From Meiothermus hypogaeus (GTDB lineage Bacteria > Deinococcota > Deinococci > Deinococcales > Thermaceae), in contig NZ_QWKY01000037.1 in NCBI RefSeq assembly GCF_003574035.1, forward strand, positions 1 through 33,636: 33,636 nucleotides of DNA, read 5' to 3'. The notes under the pieces were generated by a model. That model was not told the origin of the DNA and did no database searches. It was given only the letters and a program-made list of their open reading frames with translations. The position numbers and the translations under genes were made by a program. Below are positions 15,196 through 23,164 of this stretch, one piece after another (position 1 is the first letter of the stretch; every line of letters begins with the position of its first letter).

Positions 15196-16785
15196 ATGGA
15201 ATGGTGGAAAACCGCAAGCATCTATCAGATTTACCCCCGCAGCTTCCAGGACTCGGGCGGCGACGGCATCGGCGACCTGCCGGGCATCCGCAAGCGCCTG
15301 CCCTACATCCGCGACCTGGGCTTCGATGCCATCTGGCTCTCGCCTTTTTACAAAAGTCCCATGAAGGACTTCGGCTACGACGTGGCCGACTACTGCGACG
15401 TAGACCCCATCTTTGGCACCCTGAAGGACTTCGACGGGCTGCTGGAAGACGCCCACCGGCTGGGCCTAAAAGTGCTCATCGACTTTGTGCCCAACCACAC
15501 CTCCGACCAGCACCCCTGGTTTTTGGAGTCCCGGTCGTCCCGCGACAACCCCAAGCGCGACTGGTACGTCTGGCGCGACCCCGCCCCGGACGGCGGCCCC
15601 CCCAACAACTGGCAGGCCTACTTCGGCGGGCCTTCCTGGACTTTCGACCCACAAACCGGCCAGTACTACCTGCACCAGTTTTTGCCCGAGCAGCCCGACC
15701 TCAACTGGCGTAACCCCGAGGTACGCCAGGCCATGTACGACGTAATGCGCTTCTGGCTGGATAAGGGGGTGGACGGTTTTCGGGTTGATGTGCTCTGGCT
15801 GCTGGTGGAGGACGCCCTCTTCCGCGACGAGCCCGACAACCCCCACTACAAGCCCGGCGACATCGACCGCTTCCGCCATATTCACATCTACCAGGAAGAC
15901 CAGCCCGAGACCCGCCAGATTGTGCAGGAGATGCGCGCGGTGCTCGACGAGTATCCGGGCGACCGGGTGATGGTGGGGGAAATCTACCTGCCCTACGAGC
16001 AGCTCATGCCCTACTACGGCACCGCAGAAAAGCCCGGTTGCCACCTGCCCTTCAACTTCCACCTGATTTTCAGGGGCCTCAACAACTGGACCGCCGAAAA
16101 CATTCGCAGCATTGTGGAGGAGTACGAAAAGAGCCTGCCGCCCTTCGCCACCCCCAACTGGGTGCTGGGCAACCACGACCAGCACCGCCTGGCCACCCGC
16201 ATCGGGCACGACCAGGCCCGGGTAGCTGCAATGATGCTTTTTACCCTGCGGGGCTCACCCACCTGGTACTACGGCGACGAGATTGGCATGGTGGATGGGC
16301 AGATCCCGCCCGAAAAGGTGCAGGATCCCGCCGCTTTGCGCCAGCGCGGGGCCTCGGGCGAACATGGCCTGGATCCGGGCCGCGACCCCGAGCGCACCCC
16401 CATGCAGTGGACGCCCCACGCCTACGCCGGGTTCAGTACCCGTGAGCCCTGGCTTCCCATCTCGCCCGATTACACCGAACGAAACGTGGAGGCCCAAGAT
16501 GCCGACCCCTTCTCGATGCTGACCCTGGTTCGCACCCTGCTGGTGGTGCGGCGGGAGACCCCCGCCCTGCTCGGCGGGGCCTACCAGAGCTACAAGGCCC
16601 CTGAGGGGGTGTTTGCCTACCTGCGCGGCGGTGAGGTGCTGGTGGCGCTGAACTTTACCCCGGAGCCCAAAACCCTCTCCACACCCGGAGGGGAGGTACT
16701 GCTTTCGACCTACCTCGACCGCTACGACAAAGTGGAGGGGGTGCTCGAGCTCCGCCCCCACGAAGGCGTTATCGTAAAACTATGA
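15196..16785 (+). CDS. Alpha-glucosidase (GH13, oligo-1,6/alpha-1,4 type)
   Basis: Hydrolyses alpha-glucosides (maltose, sucrose-like or isomalto-oligosaccharides) to glucose. The 529-residue length matches Thermus alpha-glucosidases. Barrel motifs are DFVPNHTSDQHPWF (96-109), GFRVDVLW with nucleophile D198, VGEIYL with acid/base E262, and LGNHDQHR with D328. The ATG at 15196 is fixed by GAAGGAG, which overlaps the amylosucrase stop and sits 6 nt upstream, so translation is probably coupled. It probably takes oligosaccharides released by or competing with amylosucrase; the exact linkage preference cannot be read from sequence. The 3' end overlaps the phosphatase gene by ATGA. Confidence 0.94.
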   Translation: MEWWKTASIYQIYPRSFQDSGGDGIGDLPGIRKRLPYIRDLGFDAIWLSPFYKSPMKDFGYDVADYCDVDPIFGTLKDFDGLLEDAHRLGLKVLIDFVPNHTSDQHPWFLESRSSRDNPKRDWYVWRDPAPDGGPPNNWQAYFGGPSWTFDPQTGQYYLHQFLPEQPDLNWRNPEVRQAMYDVMRFWLDKGVDGFRVDVLWLLVEDALFRDEPDNPHYKPGDIDRFRHIHIYQEDQPETRQIVQEMRAVLDEYPGDRVMVGEIYLPYEQLMPYYGTAEKPGCHLPFNFHLIFRGLNNWTAENIRSIVEEYEKSLPPFATPNWVLGNHDQHRLATRIGHDQARVAAMMLFTLRGSPTWYYGDEIGMVDGQIPPEKVQDPAALRQRGASGEHGLDPGRDPERTPMQWTPHAYAGFSTREPWLPISPDYTERNVEAQDADPFSMLTLVRTLLVVRRETPALLGGAYQSYKAPEGVFAYLRGGEVLVALNFTPEPKTLSTPGGEVLLSTYLDRYDKVEGVLELRPHEGVIVKL

Positions 16786-17234
16786 CGCGGGTGCTCTTTG
16801 TTTGCATGGGCAACATCTGCCGCAGCCCCATGGCCGAGGGCATCCTGCGGCGTAAGCTACGCGAGCGCGGCCTGGAGGGACAGTTCGAGGTAGACTCCTG
16901 CGGCACCGGCGGCTGGCACGAGGGCGAGCCCGCCGATCCGCGCACCGAGCAGGTGCTGGCCCGGTACAACGCCCTGTTTCCCCACACCGCCCGCCGGGTT
17001 CGCGCCGAGGACTTAGACCACTTTGACCATATCTTTGTGATGGACAAGGAAAACCTCTGGACCCTCGAGCGCATGTTCCCTGCTCACCGGGGCAAGGCCC
17101 GGCTGCTCCTGGAGCTGAACGGCGGGGGCGAGGTGCCCGACCCCTACTACGGCGGCCTGGCGCAGTTTGAGCAGGTCTACCGGATGCTGGACGAGGCGCT
17201 CGAGGTGTTCCTGCAGACCCATGCACCCCGCTGA
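16782..17234 (+). CDS. Low-molecular-weight phosphotyrosine protein phosphatase family
   Basis: A 150-residue phosphatase with the P-loop VCMGNICRS: nucleophile C8 and R14, within the family signature C-x5-R-S. The general acid is D120 in VPDPYYGG. The start codon overlaps the alpha-glucosidase stop (ATGA). Its own end overlaps the fructosamine-kinase gene by 14 nt. In bacteria such phosphatases often neighbour fructosamine-kinase homologues, and some family members have been shown to act on protein-bound ribulosamine 5-phosphate. That makes deglycation a likely role here besides tyrosine dephosphorylation; the substrate assignment is inference from context. Confidence 0.94.
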   Translation: MTRVLFVCMGNICRSPMAEGILRRKLRERGLEGQFEVDSCGTGGWHEGEPADPRTEQVLARYNALFPHTARRVRAEDLDHFDHIFVMDKENLWTLERMFPAHRGKARLLLELNGGGEVPDPYYGGLAQFEQVYRMLDEALEVFLQTHAPR

Positions 17235-18012
17235 ACTGCTACGCCAGGCCCGGCTCAAGGAATACCCCCTAGAGCCTCTGCACGGGGGCGATATAAGCCA
17301 GGTCTGGCGGGCTGGGCCCTACGTGGTCAAAACCCACCCCAGCCCTCCCGCCGGTATGTTCCAGGCCGAGGCCCGGGGACTATTTGCCCTGTCTCAGGCC
17401 GGCATGCGCGTGCCCGAGGTGTACTGGGCTAGCAACGAGGGGCTGGTAATGGAATATCTGCCGCCAGGCGAGCCAGACTGGGAAAAGCTGGCCCGGATGC
17501 TGGCCGGCCTGCACAGGCTGCGCCCCCCGGCCTATGGCTGGGACGACCGGGTATTTTTGGGCCATTTTGAGCTGCCAGGTGGAACCCAAAGCGACTGGCA
17601 AAGCTTCTGGGCGGAAAAGCGCATCCAGCCCCTTCTGGAAGCCACCTGGCGCCAGTTGGGGTCGCTGGGGCCCCGGGTCGAAGCCTTGTTCAAGGAGCCC
17701 TTGCCCCAAGAGGGCCCAGCCCTGATCCACGGCGACCTGTGGCAGGGGAATGTGCACCATGCCCAGGCGGGGCCGGCCCTGCTGGATCCCTCGGTCTGGT
17801 GGGGCGAACGGGCGGTTGACCTGGCCATGATGACCCTGTTCGGCGGCTTTCCAGCCCCGTTCTGGAAGGTATACCGCGTGCTCTACCCCATTCCCCCCGA
17901 GATTGAACTGGCCCTTCCGCGCTACCAGGTTTACTACGTGCTGGTGCATGTACTTTTTTTCGGCTCGAGCTACCTGCCCTTGCTGTTGCGCACCCTGGGG
18001 ACTGCCAGGTAG
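17221..18012 (+). CDS. Fructosamine/ketosamine 3-kinase family protein
   Basis: A 263-residue kinase of the fructosamine-kinase/aminoglycoside-phosphotransferase fold. It probably phosphorylates sugar adducts on lysines (ribulosamines or erythrulosamines in bacteria) so that they fall off spontaneously. Motifs are HGGDISQVWR (21-30), ATP-lysine K37 in YVVKTHPS, LIHGDLWQGNVHH with catalytic D172, and LLDPSVWWGERAVDLAM with metal-binding D189. The ATG at 17221 matches the family N-terminus and lies inside the phosphatase gene. It is the last gene of the operon; 18013-18344 follows without a gene or an obvious terminator. Confidence 0.9.
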   Translation: MHPAELLRQARLKEYPLEPLHGGDISQVWRAGPYVVKTHPSPPAGMFQAEARGLFALSQAGMRVPEVYWASNEGLVMEYLPPGEPDWEKLARMLAGLHRLRPPAYGWDDRVFLGHFELPGGTQSDWQSFWAEKRIQPLLEATWRQLGSLGPRVEALFKEPLPQEGPALIHGDLWQGNVHHAQAGPALLDPSVWWGERAVDLAMMTLFGGFPAPFWKVYRVLYPIPPEIELALPRYQVYYVLVHVLFFGSSYLPLLLRTLGTAR

Positions 18013-18194
18013 CGATACCCTTCACGTAACGATTTCTCGGTCAAATCCACCGCTTATCCTCCCCAAAACCTCTATCTTCAAAGGTGTAGGCTACCCCTCA
18101 GGTGCGCCTTCCCAACAACGCCTGCTACAATGATGGATGCTTCTCGAACCGCCTGGGGGTAACCTGCGCTAGTGGTCTGGTAGCAAATCTCGCC

Positions 18195-18300
18195 GTCATA
18201 CCGAGGCGCACGTAGTGCAACGAGCAATCTGGTACTGCTCAAATGCAGGGAACTAAGACGCATCAGATTCCTCACTTCGCTGCGCTACATTCGGAATGAC
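18195..18300. repeat. REP-like imperfect inverted repeat
   Basis: GTCATACCGAGGCGCACGTA (from 18195) runs about 37 nt, and its imperfect complement occupies 18264-18300 and ends CATTCGGAATGAC. About 32 nt separate the arms. Outer arms reading GTCATnCCGA with an inner AATCTG are typical of short interspersed bacterial repeats. The remainder of 18013-18344 shows no gene. Confidence 0.6.
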
Positions 18301-18344
18301 ACAAATTAACTTACCAAACCACCCAGTCTGTCCAACCTGTTTTT

Positions 18345-19103
18345 ATGGATGGTACATTCGAGCTTCTGGGTCCCATTGAAATCCTGCAACTGCTCTCGCA
18401 GGCCGGACAAACGGGGGTGTTCAAGGTGCCGGGGGGCGAGGTGTACCTCGAGCGCGGCCAGCCGGTGCACGCCCAGTACAAGGGCAAAACAGGCAGGGAC
18501 GGGCTCCTGGAGATTCTGGCCCTGAGCGAAGGCAAATTTCGCTACCTGAAGGACGAGCGCGCCAAGCAGTCGAGCCTGCAGGGTTCCCTGGATAACTACT
18601 TGCTCGAGGCCATCCGCTTCCTGGATGCCCGCCTCGACCTGAGCCCCTTCGACCAGGTGCAACTCACCGATGCCAACCGCACCACCCACCTCACCCTTTC
18701 GCCCGACGAGTTCGAGTTGCTCCGGCACATGAGCAAGCCCATCAGCCTCTTTGACCTTGCGGCCATCAGCGGCATTTCCAGTGATGTGGTTCAGCTCAAC
18801 ATCAGCCGGTTGGCCCGGCTGGGGCTGGTGCAGATCACCGCCCGCACCCCGCGCACGGTGCGCCTGGTGGTAGGCCGCCTGGAGGGCTCGAGTACAGCCC
18901 GCCTCGATACCGATCTCCTAAGGGCCTGGCGCAGCCACTACGGCCCCTTCAGCCAGGTTGAAGTACGCACCGAAGAACGCATCCTGCAAATGCCCGTCGA
19001 GGCCAGAAGCAACACCGGACCACAACTGCTGCTCTCCTCCGATGCCCTGTTCTTCTACAACCTGCGGGTAGGGCAGGAAGTACTGGTCTGGCCGTCCTTG
19101 TAG
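18345..19103 (+). CDS. DUF4388 domain protein with winged-helix-like C-terminal region
   Basis: A 252-residue cytoplasmic protein. Residues 1 to about 95 are a DUF4388 (PATAN-type) domain: MDGTFELLGPIEILQLLSQA, then GVFKVPGGEVYLERGQPVHA and GLLEILALSEGKFRY. A middle segment (about 122-170; FELLRHMSKPISLFDLAAIS, then DVVQLNISRLARLGLV) looks like a helix-turn-helix of the kind found in response outputs. The C-terminal 80 residues are unassigned. Such proteins are usually signalling adaptors in gliding, pilus or two-component circuits. Nothing in the flanking DNA names the pathway. No Shine-Dalgarno is evident before the ATG. Confidence 0.8.
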   Translation: MDGTFELLGPIEILQLLSQAGQTGVFKVPGGEVYLERGQPVHAQYKGKTGRDGLLEILALSEGKFRYLKDERAKQSSLQGSLDNYLLEAIRFLDARLDLSPFDQVQLTDANRTTHLTLSPDEFELLRHMSKPISLFDLAAISGISSDVVQLNISRLARLGLVQITARTPRTVRLVVGRLEGSSTARLDTDLLRAWRSHYGPFSQVEVRTEERILQMPVEARSNTGPQLLLSSDALFFYNLRVGQEVLVWPSL

Positions 19104-19120
19104 GAGCGGTTTGTGTCACT

Positions 19121-19389
19121 GTCTGAAGTTACGCATGTATGAATAAAGCTCACAGGGATGGATAAATCTCTTGCATGCTCGGATAAAGATGTGCGCCAAC
19201 TTTTTTGACTGTAGCTTCCTCAACGCTATTGGGGTAAGGACTGAGCTGATGTCAAGGATGGAGAGGGCGGCTTTGTGCATGGTTGTGCGGCTCAATAGCA
19301 TCCGCCAGTTGCCGGAGTCATCTCCTGGTAGCTCATAGGTTGAAAGACACGAGCTGGATGGATTTATTCACTTCTGCGTAACTTGAGTC
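19121..19389. mobile_element. MITE-like element or IS remnant
   Basis: CTGAAGTTACGCATGTATGA (from 19123, continuing into ATAAA) is repeated in inverted, slightly altered form at 19363-19387. The shared cores are AAGTTACGCA and TGAATAAA. The 220-nt interior is visibly less GC-rich than the flanks and carries only a 61-codon minus-strand frame without recognisable similarity. This is the shape of a miniature inverted-repeat element or the collapsed ends of an insertion sequence. No target-site duplication could be identified. Confidence 0.6.
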
Positions 19390-19401
19390 CCAGACAGAAC
19401 A

Positions 19402-19469
19402 GTTGCCGCCCGGAAACCCGAAAACATGCGTCTGGGCCCAGACGCATTCTTGTTTTCGCGGGCGGCAAC
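19402..19469. repeat. Long hairpin, 68 nt, with CGTCTGGGCCCAGACG core
   Basis: Outer arms GTTGCCGCCC/GGGCGGCAAC, middle CGAAAACA/TGTTTTCG and inner TGCGTCTGGG/CCCAGACGCA pair almost continuously around 19436, with a small asymmetric bulge on each side. A further CAGAC/GTCTG pair lies outside (19391-19395 and 19470-19474). It abuts the MITE-like element. It is not followed by a T-run. Confidence 0.7.
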
Positions 19470-19488
19470 GTCTGTGAAGGGCGCGACA

Positions 19489-19520
19489 AAAAGCAAAACC
19501 TAGGGGCCGGCGCAGCCCCT
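19489..19520 (-). terminator. Intrinsic terminator of the small helical protein gene
   Basis: On the minus strand a GC stem, AGGGGC (19515-19520) pairing with GCCCCT (19502-19507), is followed by AGG, TTTTG and then CTTTTT. It lies 14 nt beyond the stop codon of the gene at 19534. Confidence 0.75.
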
Positions 19521-19533
19521 GGGCTAGGGGTTT

Positions 19534-19872
19534 TTAGCTCTTTTTGCCCAGGCGATCCTGAGCAGCCTTGGCCAGTTCCTCGGCCTTGGCCTTGGCCTGT
19601 TCGGCGGCGTGCTGGGCCTGTTCGCTCAGGTGCTTGAGCTGGTCGGGCACCCCGTCGCCGTCTTTGTCCAGGTTGGACTTAAGCTCCTCGAACTTGGCCT
19701 TGGCCTGTTCGGCAGCCTGTTTGGCCTGGTTCATGACCCCCTCGAGCTGATCCGGGACCCCGTCGCCGTCTTTGTCGAGGTTGGCCTTCACTTCGTTGAA
19801 TTTGCTTTCGGCCTGCTTAAGGGCGTTTTCCGCTGCTTCGCGGGCCTTGTTGGCCAGTTCTTTGAAATCCAT
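19534..19872 (-). CDS. Small helical protein with two Ca-loop-like repeats
   Basis: A 112-residue protein made of two copies of a 36-residue unit: an Ala/Lys/Glu/Gln-rich helix followed by NLDKDGDGVPDQL (residues 31-43 and 67-79). A third helix ends the protein. DxDxDGxxD loops like these bind calcium in thrombospondin type 3 and dockerin-type repeats, while the helices resemble coiled-coil stress (LEA-like) proteins. No signal peptide is visible. The ATG at 19872 has GGAGG 8 nt upstream, and TAGGAT (19893-19898) could be the -10. A terminator follows. Function is unknown; calcium binding is an inference from motif only. Confidence 0.8.
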   Translation of the reverse strand: MDFKELANKAREAAENALKQAESKFNEVKANLDKDGDGVPDQLEGVMNQAKQAAEQAKAKFEELKSNLDKDGDGVPDQLKHLSEQAQHAAEQAKAKAEELAKAAQDRLGKKS

Positions 19873-19909
19873 AAAAGTTCCCTCCACTCTTCATCCTAGC
19901 ACCGGCATG

Positions 19910-19949
19910 TGACCTGGGTATGAAAGCGAAGGGTTACGCGCCCAGGTCA
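19910..19949. promoter_or_regulatory. Inverted repeat TGACCTGGG/CCCAGGTCA
   Basis: Perfect 9-bp arms at 19910-19918 and 19941-19949 have centres 31 bp apart, about three helical turns. They lie between the glpK 3' end and the promoter of the small helical protein. It could be a two-site operator or a weak terminator stem for glpK, which has no other visible terminator. Confidence 0.35.
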
Positions 19950-19973
19950 CGGGTCGCTGGCCCAGGCAACGCT

Positions 19974-21464
<1,491 letters not shown>

Positions 21465-21482
21465 AAAACCTCCTGTGACCCG

Positions 21483-21532
21483 ATTCTATCCCAACTCTAT
21501 CGCAAAACAGATTTTAGATTTATAATCTAAAA
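21483..21532. promoter_or_regulatory. Divergent glpK / Gfo-Idh promoter with perfect palindrome
   Basis: TTTTAGAT (21512-21519) and ATCTAAAA (21525-21532) form a perfect dyad around 5 nt. It covers TATAAT (21521-21526), the -10 of the plus-strand gene 10 nt before its ATG. On the minus strand TAGAAT (21483-21488) is a candidate glpK -10, with the dyad just upstream of its -35 position. A repressor bound here could control both genes. The binding protein is not encoded nearby. Confidence 0.55.
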
Positions 21533-21535
21533 ACC

Positions 21536-22750
21536 ATGAAACGCAACAAGGAGTTCGCCAACCGGCTCCATGCCCTCACACCCAAGTTTGCCTATGTGCC
21601 GCAGGAAGACCGCTTCCTGATGAACCCCGGCCCCCTCAAGTATCGCTTCAATGTGATTGGGGTGGGGGTGAACGGGCAGGAGCATATCAAGGTAACGTTG
21701 CTCGAGGGCCGCTGCACCATCCACGGGGTCTACGACCCCAACCCAAGCAGCGTGGAAGCCGCAAAGCGCATCAAGGCCCAGTTCTCCGAAGAGCCCCTGG
21801 TGGTCTACGAAAGCCTCGAGGCCGCCTGTTCCGATCCCGCCGTGGACGGCCTGATTATCTGCACCCCCAACCACACCCACCTCGAGGTGCTCAAGGTGGC
21901 GGCGCAGTCGGGCAAGCACATCCTGCTGGAAAAGCCCATGGCCACCAACCTGAAGGACGCTTACGAAATCTGGCAGATAGCAGAGCGCTACCCCAAGGTG
22001 CTGCAAATTGGCCTTCAGTACCGCTACAAACCCATCTACGTGGAGGCCATCCACGAGGCCAAGGAGCGGCGTAGCCTGGGTGAGATCAAGACCATCACCA
22101 TCCTGGAGCACCGCGAGCCCTTCCTGGACAAGGTCAAGCAGTGGAACAAGTTCTCCAAGTACTCCGGCGGCACCCTGGTAGAGAAGTGCTGCCACTACTT
22201 CGACCTCTTCAACCTATTTGCCGAGTCGAGGCCGGTGAGCGTGTACGCCTCGGGCAGCCAGGCGGTCAACTTCAAGGACTTCGAGTACGGCGGCGAGAGG
22301 TCGGACATCCTGGACAACGCCTTCGTGATCGTGGAGTATCAAAACGGGGTGCGGGCCAACTTCAACCTGTGCATGTTTGCCCCCATGGTCTACGAGGAGA
22401 TCGTCATCTGCGGCGACGAGGGGCGCCTCAAGGCCAGCGAAGGGGTGAACGGCCAGGCCTACTCCAAGTGGGAGAACTACCTCGAGGTGATTGCCCTCCC
22501 CGACCGCACCTCCCGCACCATGACCCCCAGCTACCCCGCCCTCATCGAGGAAAGCGGCCACAGCGGGGCCACCTACTACGAGCACCTGCGCTGGATCGAG
22601 GCCATGGACGGCCAGCCTTCTACTGCCGCCACCGCCGAAGAGGGCTTCTGGAGCGTGGTGGTGGGGGTGGCCGCCGAGGAGTCGGTGAAGCGGGGGGAGA
22701 AGGTGTGGGTGCGGGAGTTGCTCGAGGGGAGTGGGCTAGGCCACTTATAA
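21536..22750 (+). CDS. Gfo/Idh/MocA-family oxidoreductase
   Basis: A 404-residue NAD(P)-dependent sugar or polyol dehydrogenase-like enzyme. The Rossmann motif is VIGVGVNGQEHI (40-51), followed by family motifs GLIICTPNHTHLEV (105-118) and HILLEKPMATNLKDAYEI, with E132-K133-P134. The catalytic-region sequence GGTLVEKCCHYFDLFNLF keeps the conserved lysine, histidine and aspartate. A 35-residue N-terminal extension precedes the Rossmann fold. The substrate is unknown; scyllo-inositol or other sugar derivatives are typical of the family. Its promoter carries a perfect palindrome shared with glpK. The final codons overlap the stop of a toxin remnant on the other strand. Confidence 0.93.
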   Translation: MKRNKEFANRLHALTPKFAYVPQEDRFLMNPGPLKYRFNVIGVGVNGQEHIKVTLLEGRCTIHGVYDPNPSSVEAAKRIKAQFSEEPLVVYESLEAACSDPAVDGLIICTPNHTHLEVLKVAAQSGKHILLEKPMATNLKDAYEIWQIAERYPKVLQIGLQYRYKPIYVEAIHEAKERRSLGEIKTITILEHREPFLDKVKQWNKFSKYSGGTLVEKCCHYFDLFNLFAESRPVSVYASGSQAVNFKDFEYGGERSDILDNAFVIVEYQNGVRANFNLCMFAPMVYEEIVICGDEGRLKASEGVNGQAYSKWENYLEVIALPDRTSRTMTPSYPALIEESGHSGATYYEHLRWIEAMDGQPSTAATAEEGFWSVVVGVAAEESVKRGEKVWVRELLEGSGLGHL

Positions 22751-22837
22751 CGCCATGTTGGCGGGTTGCTCGTCCAACCAAGCCACAACTTGTGGCCGCA
22801 CGAACTCGGAGAGCACGTGGGTATAGAGCAGAATCAC
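22745..22837 (-). pseudogene. Truncated FitB-type PIN toxin remnant
   Basis: Directly after the antitoxin, starting at a GTG that overlaps its TGA (GTGA), 30 codons read VILLYTHVLSEFVRP then QVVAWLDEQPANMAL and stop. This is the N-terminus of a FitB/VapC PIN-domain toxin (normally about 140 residues, beginning ILLDTNVLSE). The essential first aspartate is now tyrosine and the asparagine is histidine. The other roughly 110 residues are missing, cut where the Gfo/Idh gene ends. It should have no ribonuclease activity. Confidence 0.75.
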
Positions 22838-23088
22838 CCGGACTCATCCCAGCAAGGCGGCTTGCGCGGCGTTTGGCGTTTGGGTAGTTCGAAGGCTGTA
22901 TCGGCAACAGCCTCAAAGCGCTCGCGCAGATGGCTACCCAGCCGCGTAGGAAGCTGCGTCCCTTCCAGCGCCGACTTGAGAATACGCCGCGCCTCCTCCA
23001 TCGAGACCCCGTGCTGCGCCGCCCGAAGCCGCAAGCCTTGCTTGGTGGTTTCATCGAGCTTGCGAATGATCAAGCTGGCCCTGCTCAC
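22834..23088 (-). CDS. FitA-like ribbon-helix-helix antitoxin
   Basis: An 84-residue antitoxin. The N-terminus MSRASLIIRKLDETTKQGLR and the following RLRAAQHGVSMEEARRILKSAL match the FitA/VagC-type ribbon-helix-helix DNA-binding domain. The C-terminal tail (about 50-84) would bind the toxin. It begins with GTG at 23088; no good Shine-Dalgarno spacing is seen. A 14-bp palindrome overlaps its promoter, consistent with autorepression. Its partner toxin is only a remnant, so this is an orphan antitoxin, possibly retained as a repressor or as protection against related FitB toxins. Confidence 0.85.
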   Translation of the reverse strand: MSRASLIIRKLDETTKQGLRLRAAQHGVSMEEARRILKSALEGTQLPTRLGSHLRERFEAVADTAFELPKRQTPRKPPCWDESG

Positions 23089-23104
23089 CCCCCTGCCGTG
23101 ATAT

Positions 23105-23120
23105 CAATGCTAGCATTGTA
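23105..23120 (-). promoter_or_regulatory. fitA-like promoter with palindromic operator
   Basis: CAATGCTAGCATTG (23105-23118) is a perfect palindrome. It overlaps TACAAT (23115-23120 read on the minus strand), the likely -10, placing the transcription start about 20 nt before the GTG. Ribbon-helix-helix antitoxins normally bind such dyads to repress their own operon. Confidence 0.55.
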
Positions 23121-23164
23121 GGCACCGCGGCTTCGCCGTGCTTCGCCCGAACGTCCAGCCGCTC

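Noticed and set aside
19116-19301. 61-codon minus-strand frame as a real gene
   Set aside because: It lies inside the MITE-like element, crosses its terminal repeat and has no Shine-Dalgarno or recognisable similarity.
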